Shown here in pieces: positions 22,438-34,503 of a stretch of DNA of 64,000 nt; within the stretch, counting starts at the first letter, position 1; each line of letters opens with the position of its first letter. Both the position numbers and the translations under genes were made by a program. Source of the DNA: Diphasiastrum complanatum (Eukaryota; Streptophyta; Lycopodiopsida; Lycopodiales; Lycopodiaceae); assembly GCA_029204225.1 (NCBI GenBank), contig CM055112.1, positions 45,635,972-45,699,971 of the forward strand. The letters are read 5' to 3'. The notes beneath the pieces were generated by a model. That model saw only the letters and a program-made list of their open reading frames with translations. It did no database searches and was not told the DNA's origin.

Positions 22438-23529
22438 TTAATCAATCGCTCCAATTGAAGATCTAAACTTGACAAATGAATCTTTAGGTAAAGATTTAGT
22501 AAACAAATCAGCAAAGCAACTTGATGATGGCACATGTTGGAGCTTGATCTCCTTGGCTTGCACTTTCTCCCTCACGAAATGATGAGCAATTTTGATGTGT
22601 TTGCTCCTTGCATGGAATGTAGGATTAGTTGCAAGTGATTGGAATGATTGGTTGTCACAATAGATGATAGGGATCTCCTCCTCCATGACATGAAGCTCCA
22701 CCAATAGCCTTTTGATCCACAAAACCTCCTTGCATGTTGACGTCAAGCCCTTGTATTCGGATTCTGTGGAAGATAGGGAGATGGTATCTTGCTTTTTGGA
22801 AAGCCTTGATATACTCCATCACATAGAAAAATGGCAAAAGCACTTGTTGATCTTCTATCCACTTTGTCACCTACAAAATTCGAGTCACTATAGGCTCTTA
22901 AGCCAAGATTAGTCCTTCTATACAAAATGCCAAAATTCCTAGTAGATGAAATGTATCTAAGAACTCTTTTGGCCATCTTCCAATGTGAAACTAGAGGACT
23001 TTGCATGAATTGGCTTAACTTTCCAACACTATAACTAAGATCAGGTCTAGTTATAGTTAAATAGATCAAGGAGCCAATAAGCCTTCTATATAATGTGATG
23101 TCCTCAAAGGATGCTTCATCACAACCAATAGATGCTTTTACATGTTGCTCCATTTGTGTCTCAATGCCTTTACAATTCTTCATTCCAAATCTATCTAGGA
23201 TGGATGTAGCATATTTAGATTGAAAAATGAAGCTAAAATCACATCCTCTAATAACCTCTATTCCAAGAATGAAGCTTAATAGGCCGAGATCCACCATCTT
23301 AAAATCTTTTGCTAAAGCAATTTTTATATCTCTAATTCCATCTAGATCATTACCACTCAAGATAATGTCATCTACATACAAAACAAGAATAATGATCATG
23401 CCATCATGAAATCTTATGTACAATGATGGATCATAGGCACTCATTACAAAATTGATGCAAATGAGAAAAGAGTTTAGCCTAGAGTACCATGCTCTAGGTG
23501 CTTGCTTGAGCCCATAAAGGCTCTTTAGG
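22438..23529 (-). pseudogene. Copia A reverse transcriptase 3' half and RNase H
   Basis: The minus-strand frame opens at SLYGLKQAPRAWYSRL, keeps the catalytic LYVDDIILSGND, then FKMVDLG, LIGSLIYLTITRPDLSYSVG, VLRYISSTRNFGILY and the RNase H start YSDSNFVGDKVDRRSTSAF. After a frameshift, RNase H ends in 22746-22438 with IYCDNQSFQSLATNPTFHAR and FADLFTKSLPKDSF. The start is abrupt: the sequence just upstream is not copia RT but Gy-2 gag. The join lies at about 23529, at the VCKL/SLYGLKQ point of RT. Confidence 0.87.
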
Positions 23530-23770
23530 ACAGTCTTTGAAGCTGTGTTTGCGAACACAGTCGGGACATTCCGCATGGTATTGGTTTTTTACTTTACAGT
23601 CAGCCATGAAATGTCCAGTTTCGCAACAAATAAAGCAACGGTTGCTCATCGGTCCCGTGGCGATAGCGTGACCATCTTGAATGGCTAGCTGTGCTGGGTT
23701 TTCTGGTGGTGTGGAATACTCAGCTTGTTTGCATGAGCATGAGTTGTCGGTTTGATAATGGTGATGACTA
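23530..23770 (-). pseudogene. Gypsy-type gag zinc-knuckle fragment fused to copia RT
   Basis: The minus-strand frame contains CFICCETGHFMADC (CX2CX4HX4C) and CPDCVRKHSFKDC (CX2CX3HX4C), preceded by a Gln/Ser/His-rich tract. Paired knuckles and a CX2CX3HX4C form are also seen in Gy-2 gag at 13680-14235, so I assign it to that group. The last Cys is followed at once by copia RT sequence in the same orientation. It ends near 23770, where a plus-strand copia begins. Confidence 0.6.
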
Positions 23771-23771
23771 G

Positions 23772-26050
23772 ATGATGGGCTTGATTGATTCACTTTGGTC
23801 GGAAGCGTGCAGTGTGGCAACGTTCTTGCAAAACAGGAGCCCTACAGTTGCGGTTCCAAACGTGACTCCTGAAGAAGCATTTACTGGAATAAAGCCAAAA
23901 ATCGACAAGTTTCGTGTCATTGGATGTAAGGCCTATGTACATGTGCCAAAGGAGGAGCGAAAGAAACTTGATGCCAAAGCAATCAAGTGTATCTTCGTCG
24001 GTTATGATGAAAGAATGAAAGCTTACAAGTGTTTTGATCCTGTAATGAGCAAGATTCACATTAGCAAAGATGTGATCTTTGATGAAACACATAGGTATGA
24101 AGAGGCCATGCAAGTGATGAAAGCATCAAGAGACTTCCCACAATTCTGGAGGAAGAAAATGAAGAAGATGCTCCACAAAATGATGCACGTGAAGACGAAA
24201 GTCGAGAGGATGAGTATGAAAGAACACCACATATTCAAGAGCCTAGGGGGAGGTACTTGCCAATATGAGCAATACAGGAGAATCCGGTTGGAAGTAAGAG
24301 ACATTACTTGGACACTCCTTGGGATACGTACTATCCATGTAGTGTATCACCTAAATCTAAGATACCTAAATGGTATGAAAAGATCATGAAAGACGCAAAG
24401 CTAAATCAAATAGGATCTAGCACACAAAGTGAAGTGAGAAGATCAACACGAGAAAGGAAGTCTCCCGATCGTTATCATGTGAACTATGCCCTAATGACTG
24501 ACATTTTGAAGTGTCGAGAGCCATCAACCTTTGATGAGGCAAAAGATCACAAAGAGTGGCAAAGGGCAATGGAAGAAGAGATAGAATCTATCCACAGACA
24601 TGATACATGGGAGTTGGTTGATCTACCACTTGGAAAGAAACCCATTGACAACAAATGGGTGTTTAGAACAAAGTTTCATGCGGATGGCACAACAGCAAAG
24701 TATAAGGCATGCCTAGTAGTGAAGGGTTATGAGCAAAGCAAAGGAATTGACTATGAAGAGACATTTGCTCCAGTGGCTAAGTGGACTACGCTATGTCTTA
24801 TCATTGCCTTAGCATCTCATTTTGGGTGGAAGATCCATCAAATGGATGTGAAGCCTGCATTTTTGAATGGTGACTTACAGGAAGAAGTTTACATGGTCCA
24901 ATCGCAGGGCTTCATGGCAAAAGGGCAAGAACAGAAGGTATGTAAACTACACAAAGCACTTTATGGCCTTAAGCAAGCGCCACACGCATGGTATGGACGC
25001 ATTGACAGTTAATTTCTCTCACATGGATTTGTAAGAACAAATTCAGATCCAAACCTTTATGTTCTTATAAATGATGACAACATTGCCTTGATCGTACTTT
25101 ATGTTGATGATATCATTATCACTGGCAATGATGAGAACCTCACTCGTTATATCAAAGCCAACTTATGCAAGCAATTTGAGATGACAGATTTAGATCTTAT
25201 GCACTATTGCTTGGGTGTTGAAGTATGGCAAACTAGCAGTGATATCAGGTTATGTCAAAACAAGTATGTAGGCGAGATATTGGAGAGATTTCACATGACA
25301 GAGTGCAAACCTTCCATCACCCCTTGTGAAGCTAGTAAGAAATTATCTCGTATTGATGATAGTGCACATGTTGATGCTACACTATTTCGTCAACTAGTTG
25401 GAAGTTTAGTATATCTTACGACTACACGTCCTGATATCTACTATGCTGTAAGTTTGATTAGCGAATTCATGTCATCACCCACTATGGACCATTGGAAAGC
25501 TGCAAAAAGGATTTTGAGGTATGTGAAAGGTATACCGAACCTTGGTCTAATCTACAAAAGACAAAGTGTTTTACCTAAGTTGCAAGGTTATGTTGATGCT
25601 GATTGGGCTGGAAGTATAGATGATAGAACGTCAACAACAGGTTATACCTTCAATTTTGGTAGCGGCTGTTTTTTATGGTCTAGCAAGAAGCAAGATACTA
25701 TTTCTCTTTCTTCCACAGAAGCCGAATATAAAGCGTTGAGTTTTGCTACCCATGAAGCTATTTGGCTATGTAAGTTGTTATGTGAGATTGGCATGAAGCA
25801 GGTAAATCCCACTGTTATTTTCTGTGACAGTCAAAGCGGAATACAATTGGCTAAAAATCTAATCTTTCATGCAAGGACAAAACATATTGGAGTAAAATAT
25901 CACTTTGTTTGTGAAAAATTACAATCTGAAGACATAAGTACTATACATTGTTCTACGTTGTTACAAGTTGCTGATATATTTAAAAAAGCTTTAAGTAAAG
26001 AAAAGTTTGAAACTTTTAGAGCGAAACTTGGCTTAGACCAAGTCATGTAA
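23772..26050 (+). pseudogene. Copia D integrase C-terminus, RT and RNase H (best-preserved pol)
   Basis: Frame 23772-24389 gives the integrase tail: WSEACSVATFLQNRSPT, EEAFTGIKPKID, FRVIGCKAYVHVP and IFVGYDERMKAYKC. From 24308 a second frame carries the whole of RT and RNase H to 26050 with only one stop (TAA at 25010-25012). It shows DNKWVFRTKFHADG, FAPVAKWTTL, HQMDVKPAFLNGDLQEEVYM, ALYGLKQAPHAWYGR, the catalytic LYVDDIIITGND, ADWAGSIDDRTSTTGY, LSSTEAEYKA and FCDSQSGIQLAKN. Protease, gag and integrase core are missing to the left, cut at about 23772. It is a different lineage from A and B. Confidence 0.9.
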
Positions 26051-26127
26051 ATAGCCTTTACTTGTAATGCTATCATGGAGGTATGTTCCATGAATAGAGT
26101 ATACTCTAAAATAAGAAGTGACATTGA

Positions 26128-26465
26128 TAATTGAGGGAGAGAGTTAAAATAGCAATGATCGACTTATACAGTGCTTTCTTATTTCGACGGCACCACGTGT
26201 GCTTAGTTCTAGAGTTATCGGGCCATCTTTCTTTTACGAGCCCTTTGAGTGTTTTTAAGGAACTCATCTTTGTACTTACGTAGCAGTCGAATATACATTT
26301 GAAGAGAGCAATTCTGGGTTCTTGTTGCACTTGATGTTGTGTTGTGGTGATTGATCCGGTCGGGTGTTTTCAATTGTGTTTTCTTAACTGTGAAGATCCC
26401 TTTTGGCCCTCTTATCATACCTCATTTGAAAGCTGTGTTGCTGGTCTCTCCTCCAAACCTACAAC
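26128..26465 (+). mobile_element. Possible PPT and 3' LTR of copia D
   Basis: About 80 bases after the RNase H stop stands the purine tract TTGAGGGAGAGAG (26132-26144), as expected for a PPT. The next sequence is unlike any other LTR in the window and lacks a clear TG start (AGTTAAAATAG). No second copy is present to prove it, so this is inference from position. Confidence 0.35.
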
Positions 26466-27163
26466 AATATCCAAAAGATCATTCATCTCAAGAAGTGATT
26501 CCATCCTCACCTTCCACAATGAATAGTTACTTGAGGTAAGCCTATCATTGGCTTCCGAAATGATTCAACTTGATGTTGCCATGTACCAAAGACCTATAGT
26601 TCTCTTTCAACCTGTTTCAATGGACAAAGCACTCCTTTGAACAACAACAAATGTTTTCAAAAGAAATCACAAAGATTTGAAACTACTCAAAAATTCTCTT
26701 CTAGCACTTATACCAAGCAAATCAACACATAGAATCATGAAATCTTGATCAACCTATGATCTATATTCAATCTATTGACTCTTGCAACTTCTTAAGATTG
26801 AAACAAACTCAAATGAGGTCCAACAACCTCACTATCTAGGGATCCAATCAAAATTAGAGTTTTGACAAAATCACAAAAAAATGATTATGCCAAATCTACA
26901 TGCAAATGCTGAAATTATGATATGCATCTATTAGCCACCACTTAGGCTAATCCAATGATCCAAAAATTGGCCAAATCTAGATGTGAATTCAAAAATTAGA
27001 TTGATCAAGCATATAAACCTATATATAGTTTTGATCTACAAAAGATCCAATCTACATATGCAAGAAACACAATTTTGGTGTAGAATCCTCTTTAGCATGC
27101 TCTAGCCTTGATATCTTTACCAAATCATTGATAGATACCTCCTTCATAACCTGAAACACAAGA
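26466..27163. other. Non-coding, probable leader of a minus-strand element
   Basis: It lies immediately downstream (minus sense) of the PBS at 27164-27173. It is AT-rich, and I see no gag frame in it. It may be the leader of an element of which only LTR, PBS and leader remain. Confidence 0.4.
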
Positions 27164-27525
27164 TCTGATACCATGTGAAGGATTTCAGATCAATGATGAT
27201 CCAAATCCATAAACTGATCTTGGGTTAGAAGGAAAACAAATCAATAACCCAATGTAGAAAAATCAGCATCTACTCTATGAATGAGATGCAAACTCTAATA
27301 GAACTTGATCAAACATGAACCAAATCATAAAGAATTGTTACTGTCCATACAAAACCAACATGCTACTATATTTCACACGTGTGGATCCAAAAATAACAAA
27401 TATAGATCATTCTACACAGAATTTCAAGCAATCACAGGTATAGTGCACCAATGGATAGTACAATCCAAGAGAACCATGTATAAGCATGAAATGAGATAGA
27501 GAAGAGAGAAGATATGTCTCTCCAA
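27164..27525 (-). mobile_element. Copia LTR (family E) with PBS, minus orientation
   Basis: TCTGATACCA at 27164-27173 is the reverse of TGGTATCAGA, the initiator tRNA-Met PBS, and abuts TGTGAAGGATTTCAG at 27174, the end of an LTR. The LTR matches 59662-60010 (GTAGAAAAATCAGCATCTAC, then CTACTATATTTCACA(C/T)GTGTGGA and TAGTGCACCAATGGATAGTA). The U3 half is absent; a gag fragment of another copia begins at 27542. It holds the palindrome CACACGTGTG at 27374-27383. Confidence 0.75.
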
Positions 27526-27541
27526 CACAGTTCACGACAAT

Positions 27542-28620
27542 GGCATCTATAAGCAGCATATAGTCGAAGATCTGCACAATCATCGACTCAGTTGGCCCTA
27601 ACTTCGTAGCATGGAAGGTGAAGACCTCTCTCATCTTAAAGGGAGAAGGGCTATGGCCCTGGGTAGATGGCACCGAAGAGATGCCTACAACCATCGACAA
27701 AGAGCTATGAGAATGGAGAGAAAAGGACAACAAGGCAGTAGCCATGTTGTTTTCATCCATCAAAGATACCCTTGACCTTGCGACACTCTCTAATATAAAA
27801 GAGATGTGGAATGTATTGCTTACCAGGTTTCAGACAAAGTCACGAAGCTAGATTATGCTTCTTGAAGACCAGATGACAAGCCTACGATGGGATGGCAAAG
27901 ACCTTACATCCTTTATCAATAAGATAAAGGATCTATTTCTTTTGTTACACAACGTCAGAACAAAAAATGTAGTATCAATAGAGAAGCAGCTCACCTACTT
28001 GCTATGAGCTTTACCAAGATCTTTCCAGACCACCCAAATATTGCTAGCAAAAGATCCAGAGACGACTCTCGAAAAGACAGTGATCGAGATTCGAGAAGAA
28101 GTTGAAGCCCATGAGCACCTTAATCACAAGGACAGTTCTGATCAAGCTCTCTATAGCAATAAGGAAAAGTCGAAGAAGCAGTTCAAGCCTATTGGGAGTT
28201 TGACTGAAATGATCGAGATCAGCAGACAAAGAGATCCACCAAAGGCAAATGGAATAACAAAGAAGAGTCATGTTCTATGGCACAGAAGTCTATGCCACAT
28301 GAATCCAATGGTGTTGTATCAAGCAAGCCAGCATGAACGCAATGAATTCGACAACCTGTGATGCTTGCATAAAAGAGACGATGTCCTAAACTTATTTCAC
28401 CATAGACTTCTATAGAACAACAAAGATTCTGAAGCTGGTACATTCGGACATCTGCGGAGCTTTCAATGTGATCTCAATAGGAGGCTCGAAATATTACATC
28501 ACCTTCATTGACGACTACAATAAGTTCGCCAGAGTCTACTTCATGCACAACAAGTCGGAAGCACTCGAAAAGTTGATCGAATACGTGAACTGGACAGAAA
28601 GATGCATAGGAACAATGTAA
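27542..28620 (+). pseudogene. Copia F gag with fused pre-integrase and integrase fragments
   Basis: From ATG at 27542 a broken frame reads FVAWKVKTSLILKGEG, WPWVDGTEEMPTT, then the UBN2-type gag core (MWNVLLTRFQ, TSFINKIKDLFLLLHN) and KDPETTLEKTVIEIREEVEA. This matches 56962-57550. Close to 28258 the gag C-terminus runs directly into VLWHRSLCHMNPMVLYQAS, the GAG-pre-integrase box, so zinc knuckle and protease are deleted. About 28435-28600 holds integrase core: LVHSDICGAFNVIS and YYITFIDDYNKFARVYF. The element ends near 28620 at a CACTA relic. It has at least three stops. Confidence 0.8.
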
Positions 28621-28664
28621 ACAATCTATATATGTCACTTATGGAATTTGTTTCATAAATTATC

Positions 28665-30715
28665 CTAATGGAAAAATTTATTGATAGACCATCTATTGGA
28701 TCCTATGCACATATTCAAAAATGTCGGTGAATCCTTATGGAACCACATCATTGGCATAAAAGACAACTCCGCAGGTCGTAAAGATCTACAAGCGGCCGAT
28801 GTGAAAAGACTCTATTGGATTCAAGACATCGAAGGTGGAGATGAGATTCTACCTAGCGTGCCGTGGATTCTTACAAAAGAGCAACTCTCATATGTTAAAC
28901 ATGTCATAAAACAAATGAGAACTCCAACAGGCTATGCACATTCTTTATGCAAATCATTTATGGTAAATTAAGTGGATTGAAATTGCATGATTGGCATAAG
29001 ATGGTAAATTAAGTGATTGAAATTGCATGATTGGCATAAGATGTTGCAATTCATACTTCCACTTCCTATTTGAGGTCTCTTCAACGATGACGTACAAAAT
29101 ACACTTTACAAATTGTCATTGATGATTAGGTGTGTATATTTTTTTAAGCACTTGTATAAATATGTGTTATTTCAATATTTTTATGTGTTAAACAACCTAA
29201 TGTACTATCAATCTTGCAGGTGGATTTCCTCAAAAGAAATAAAAAATAGTGAATTGGATTCCATGAAATTCCAAATGATCGAAATGGTATGTTTGTTGGA
29301 AAGAGATTTTTCAACTTCCTTTTTGGATATACAAGTTCATCTTCTAGTGCATTTGGTCGAAGAAGTATCAATTTCAAGACCTGTGCACACGAGATGGATG
29401 TTCTACCTTGAGCGCTTTATGAAAGTTTTGAAGGGCTTTGTGAGACAAAAGCCAAGGCCAGAAGGTAGCATTGTAGAAAGTTGGCTTGTATAGGAATCTT
29501 TGTTTTATATCACCAAAATAATCTCACAATTGCATCCTGCAAGTCCAAAAATGTGGTGTGAGAAAAAAGATGAACGTGTTAAGGGTGAAGTACCACAAGG
29601 AAATGGTGTGCAAAAGAGACTTTCACCTCAATTAAAAGAGAAAATTGACACATTCATATTATATAATTGTGGAAAAATGGAAAAGTGGATTTCAAGGTAT
29701 GAAGAAGCCAAAAAAGGAAAGAAACATAACATTGAAACGAAGAAGAAATATCAATCGAAGAAGGAGGGTGTTGGAGAATGACGAACCTTTGGAGCCTTTA
29801 CCTTCAAAATGCTCTCATGAATGGGTTTTGATACGATGCTAAAAGCATCCGAAAATGGAGAAGAAGTGACCGAATTAGAATGAGTATTTGTTCGTGGATG
29901 TGGATGGAAGGTTAGTGTAATATTGTTTTTGTGAAGTTTTGTTTTTGTACTACTCAATATATGAATAGTATTTCTAATTACACACATTTGTTATTTTTTT
30001 GTGTGTTTTAGTATACATCATACATTGCCATGTGGGCATATGGACACCATTACCGTGTTGAGAGAGTTGACAACAAGCGACGTACATATGATTGTGGTAT
30101 AATGGCCAACTTTCAACAAGAGAGTCCTTCTAGTGTGAGGGACCTCTAATGTCATCTCGGGCGACCTAGACTATGTCGGCACATTGCAACATATTTATAA
30201 AGTCGATTATGAGACTAACAACAAATACTTTGTTTTTGACGTAAAATGGTTAAAGGTCATCTAAGATGAAGCAATGCCACAATTAGAAATGATAACTCGA
30301 AGTTTTTTCAAATGGACTCAGCAAAATGTATATCGATGGACTCTCATGACACTTCAGTATTACCATGACATTGCGAACAAGTGAGACTCTAGAATTCCAA
30401 TGTCATTAATATTCACGTTGGAAGATGTTGGAAGAACCTGAACCACTCATCCAAACTCCAAATGATGTCGAAATGATGGGAGAAGGTACAAATGGAAATG
30501 ATGAGATTCCTACAATCCTACAAGACCAAATTGGAGGTAATTTGAGGCTCCCATGTTTGGATGAGATATAATTAGAAGAAGAGAAAATTGAATATGAGGG
30601 TAGCTCACATCATCAAAAAGACACGATCGAAAATTTACGATTATACCTAGACCTAGATTCAGATGAGTGTCAAGACTTGTGTGATGACGAGAATGATCTA
30701 TGATTATTAATACTT
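28665..30715 (+). pseudogene. CACTA (En/Spm) TNP2-like transposase with DUF4218 region
   Basis: Frame 28681-28971 reads LLDPMHIFKNVGESLWNHI, KDNSAGRKDL, PWILTKEQLSYV and MRTPTGYAHSL, the C-terminal half of Transposase_21 (PF02992). LKLHDWHKMLQFILPLP follows, broken by a 40-bp duplication. Frame 29113-29493 gives the DUF4218 signature CLLERDFSTSFLDIQVHLLV, HTRWMFYLERFMK and RPEGSIVESWL. Further on, YVGTLQHIYKVDY and YFVFDVKWLKVI (30160-30260) fit the DUF4216-like tail. Introns may remain near 29130-29220 (CTTGCAG at 29214-29220). Stops and the duplication make it a pseudogene. The N-terminal zinc-ribbon and DDE start are missing. Confidence 0.85.
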
Positions 30716-30723
30716 AAATTCAC

Positions 30724-33440
30724 TTGCACTCACAGGATCCACAAACAGCTGCAACTTCCGGAGCTCAACAGGCAGATACCTCAAAGGCTCAGTTGTCAGG
30801 AACACGGCAACAACGGAGGCAAGAGAAGCTTCAAGCTAAGAGCACATCACCGGTGGGATCAGTTTCAGATGGTTCCACCTTAGATGTTGGCAGCTCATCC
30901 ATGACACCACAACAACACTCGTCACCCTCACATGTCATCAACGGGGGTGATGGAGCAGTAACTCAAGCCACACGTCCATCCGATGAAGCCACCACCCCAC
31001 CCACACTGATTACTACGCCAATGCCACCAACATCACCACTGGCACAAATTTTTTTTGGGGGGGGGAGGAGTGGGGATATCTAGTCCCCAAGACACAGAAG
31101 CGGCTCAGCAACCACAGGCCTAGCAAGTCCACACACTGGACACATCGCAATATTTTGATGTTGTGGACCTATTGGAAATAAGCGACGATGAGCCAGAAAA
31201 GGTGGAGCAACCAGGAAGAAGTCTGACCCCTCCACTAACCACCACCACCACAATCATTACTAATATCATCCCTCCACTCCCTCCACCTCCACCTCCACCT
31301 CCACCTCCATCTTCAGCTCTAACACCACATTTTTTTTTTGATTTGGCCCACCATCCCACACCCCAGATTAGTACCCAACTCTCACTAACCCTGAAAAGCT
31401 CACTGAAGCAGTCAAGTGCATGATGATAGGCCTATCCGAAACGAGCTACCACATGCATTGGTTGGTGAGCTAGCATCAAGTGCTCGAGAGCAAGGTCCAA
31501 CATCAAGACCAAAAAATTATGCAATATCAAAGGCTGGCCAAAGAAAAAGACGAAGAGACAATGGAAACCAGATCCATGATGGCTGGGCTGAAATCCACTT
31601 TGAAAGAGGTCCAGCAACAACTGAAGCACCAGATGGTCCAAATCAACCAAGTACGAGACGGATCATCGGGTGCAATGATAGTCGACGCTCCTCTAATGAA
31701 GCCTGAGGACATTCAATTCCAGGCCCCACAGGCCTTAGCCATCCCGATGGAAAAATACGTAAGGCTAATCCAAGAGCAAGAAGCCAAAAAGTGAAATTTT
31801 GAAAACATTGTGGCCAAACAAGAGAAAATCATCTTGGAGTCCCAGAAGCAGCTGGAAGAAACCACGAAGGCCCTGCAGCAAGTCTTGGACAAGGTGAACC
31901 AATTATGAGACACGACATGCAAGGCTCAAGTAGGTTCTCAAATAACGAAGCCACGGGACGATGATGGGAATGATGGAACAGGGAATCAAGGAGGGAAAAT
32001 CCACCCTTCAGACGGTAGCTTGGGATTGGGTGGCCATAGGGCGGGTGCTGCTTCCATGACTTTTTTCCGACTCCCTCCCACCTTTAACCCTTCCTCTTAC
32101 TCGGCATTTAATTTTTCTGAAACATTCATTCCAACTTACCCAATTCTTCCATCTCCCCTCTATTCATCACCTCCTAGCAAAATAATGGGCCCATCAAAAG
32201 GTCTAGCTGACACTTACAAAACTTGACGGGTTGAGTTCCTCCAACAACTCCACTCCCCCAATGTTGCATATAACTTGTTGATTCCGCCTCCTCCTAAACC
32301 TATCACCCCCGCACCCCTCTCCCCAGATCATTCCATCCCCGACCTTCCAGAAACTAACACCGACATGGGGGTTGATGATGACTTCTTGGCAGACCAACCG
32401 GAAACGAGAAGGTTCTCACCCAGCAGACATGGGTGCAGTTGAGCCATCGACAAGCGAGCGAGCTAAAGAGAAAGATACGGGCACCAAGGCCCTAGATGAT
32501 TATCTAGCAAGGCCATCCCAGCTGCGTAGGACAACTTCCCCTACTAGGCCCAAAGGCAAACTGGTTGACACAAGGGAGTCAGAGAAATTTGAGAGGAAAT
32601 ACCCTCCCAACATGAGGGGAGGCAAAGAAGACATTGATCAAAGCCAATACTCCACCAGGGTTGAGATCACACAGACTAAAGTCCTGAAAGATAACATGCA
32701 ACTTCAAGAGTATTTGAAAGCACCGGCATGGAAGCGAGTGGATCCTTTCTACATGCCACTCAAACGCAGAAACCCATGGCCGGTGGAAAAGCCCCGAGTG
32801 GAGTTAGTAAACTGGCCAGTCATTCCGGGAATTTCAGAGAGAACCTCCTCGGATGATCTGAGGCTGCAGTTACTCGACTTTGGGCATAAATACAAATCAA
32901 GTGCCGATCTTTGCGTGCAGGAAAGTGCCGAGTATTGCAGATCCATGGCCTTCCTAATGCAACAAGATTGTTATTGGGATCGAGGCCTGGATCCCATTAA
33001 AATCAACCCAAATGTCGCCCTCCAGTAAGAAGAAGACCATGAAATGATGGCCAGGCTATACTATAGAGCGGCCTTCATGTCATCACGCTATGTGACCATG
33101 GTGGAAGACTGGCAGGAAATGGGCTTTGTAGAAGATAAGAGAATATCTAGGGCCCCTCAATTTCGGAAGTAAGCTCTGCTTCCAAGTTTTTGAAGCCCTG
33201 GGTCGAAAGATGAGCGAGCGAAAGCAGACTGCACGACGACGAGGTGAGCAGGATACACAAGAAGTGCTCAAGAGGGCTGGTATGTAGCGGCCAATTGAGA
33301 GACTTCCAATTTTGACGAATAAATTTTGCGGATAATAAGCACCTGGTTTTACGGAAGCAAATGAAGATCCACGCTTTTCCAAGTGCCAAGCGGAAGACAT
33401 TATCGGTGTTGCAGTGGGTCCTGCAACAGATTAGGGGTGG
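30724..33440 (+). pseudogene. Pol-less LTR element (G): proline-rich, coiled-coil gag-like ORFs
   Basis: Frames at 30724-31083, 31163-31423, 31480-31794, 32020-32226 and 32372-33028 seem to be pieces of one gene broken by stops and shifts. In order they show a Gln/Ser/Thr-rich head, a polyproline run (31270-31312), a heptad-like coiled coil (31480-31910, KSTLKEVQQQLKHQ, KQEKIILESQKQLEE), another Pro/Ser stretch, and a 219-residue globular part with AWKRVDPFYMPLKRRNPWPV and CYWDRGLDPIKINPN. I do not recognise the family. No protease, RT or integrase lies between it and the PPT and LTR at 33432, so it resembles a LARD or TR-GAG type element. Confidence 0.5.
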
Positions 33441-33900
33441 ATAATGTTAGCGGATCCCAGAGAATTCCCAGATGCCGAGCCAAGCTGAAGACACAAGTTA
33501 TCTCTCACCCATGATCGAGGAGGTCTCAGAAGGAGGAGAGCAGAAAAAGCTGAGAGCCGAGGAAGTACTAGCTAGGAAGACAGTGAGTTATCTATGTGAG
33601 CCTACATGGTGTATCCCAAAGAAGGAATGACCATGTAGGAGCTAGTAATATTTCCTAGGCATTGTAAATAAATGTGACCCCCCTTAAATTAGTTAGAGTG
33701 AGCCACCTTTTGATGGTGACCTTTAGTGGAAGGGCAAATTCCACATGTAATTTCTAATTTGGTGGAATTGCCACTTGGGTTCCACATGGGCAGCCTTCTT
33801 GCTTATTTAAGGGCCCCCCCTCTCTTGTGAGGGAGCTTTTTGAATGTATTGTCAAGTTCTCTTGAGCTAATAAAGAGGATCCTCCATGAGTTCTTGATGA
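33432..33900 (+). mobile_element. PPT and 3' LTR of element G
   Basis: AGGGGTGGATAA precedes TGTTAGCGGATC at 33445. The sequence that follows matches 62776-63220: GGTCTC(A/T)GA, AATGACCATGTAGGA, CTTTTGATGGTGACCTTTAG and CTTGCTTATT(T/C)AAG. CTTATTTAAGGG at about 33800 may be the TATA box, with AATAAAGAGG near 33870 a polyadenylation site. The right end is not certain. Confidence 0.65.
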
Positions 33901-34503
33901 TAGCTAAGCTCCTTGTTCATGGCAATGTTCTTGAGTGAGATTTCTATGAGCATGCTTGATTCCTTTGCATTGTGGAGTAACTAGGTTCTTGTTTCTTGTT
34001 TCTTGCTTAGTTGTGGATTAGGATTCAGTTCTTGTTTGTGGAATGAGGTAGTATTCAGCATTCAAGTAAATTAGATAGGCTGGTTTGTGGTATAGATCTT
34101 GCATACTCCTTTGCAACCCAGTTCTTGATTGTTCTTCAGTAATCTAAGCATCAAGTAATGAGTGTTTCTTGATTCTTAGATTATTAAAGTGCTGCTAGGA
34201 ATCTTGTTTCTTGTTTCTTGAATCCCGTTTCTTGTTCCATTAGTTAATCTTGTCTTTGATTGTTTCTGATTCAGTAGATAATGGTAAGATTGCTCCCTGT
34301 TCTAAAATGTTGATCTTCTTGAGCTATAGATGGTTACATGGCTGGTTATGCATGTAGCTGAGTATCGAAACCATGTCTCCCATTGACAGGCTAAAAAATA
34401 CATGCTGAAAACTGAGTAACGCTTCTGCTTGTAGCTGTTCTAATAAGAAGAAGTACCACAAAGAACCGTAACTACATAAGTATAAGAAGAAGCAGAAAAC
34501 CGT
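33901..34503. other. No gene; repeated TTCTTG words
   Basis: Pyrimidine-rich sequence with many TTCTTGTTTCTTG repeats on the plus strand (33990-34250). It may be R-U5 or flank of element G. An ORF on the minus strand (34324-34509) has no support. Confidence 0.4.

Noticed and set aside
23790-24304. Minus-strand ORFs opposite copia D integrase
   Set aside because: Shadows of the plus-strand integrase tail; no motif of their own.
31163-31423. Separate polyproline gene
   Set aside because: It is one out-of-frame piece of the element G gag-like gene; the proline run comes from a (CCA/CCT)n tract.
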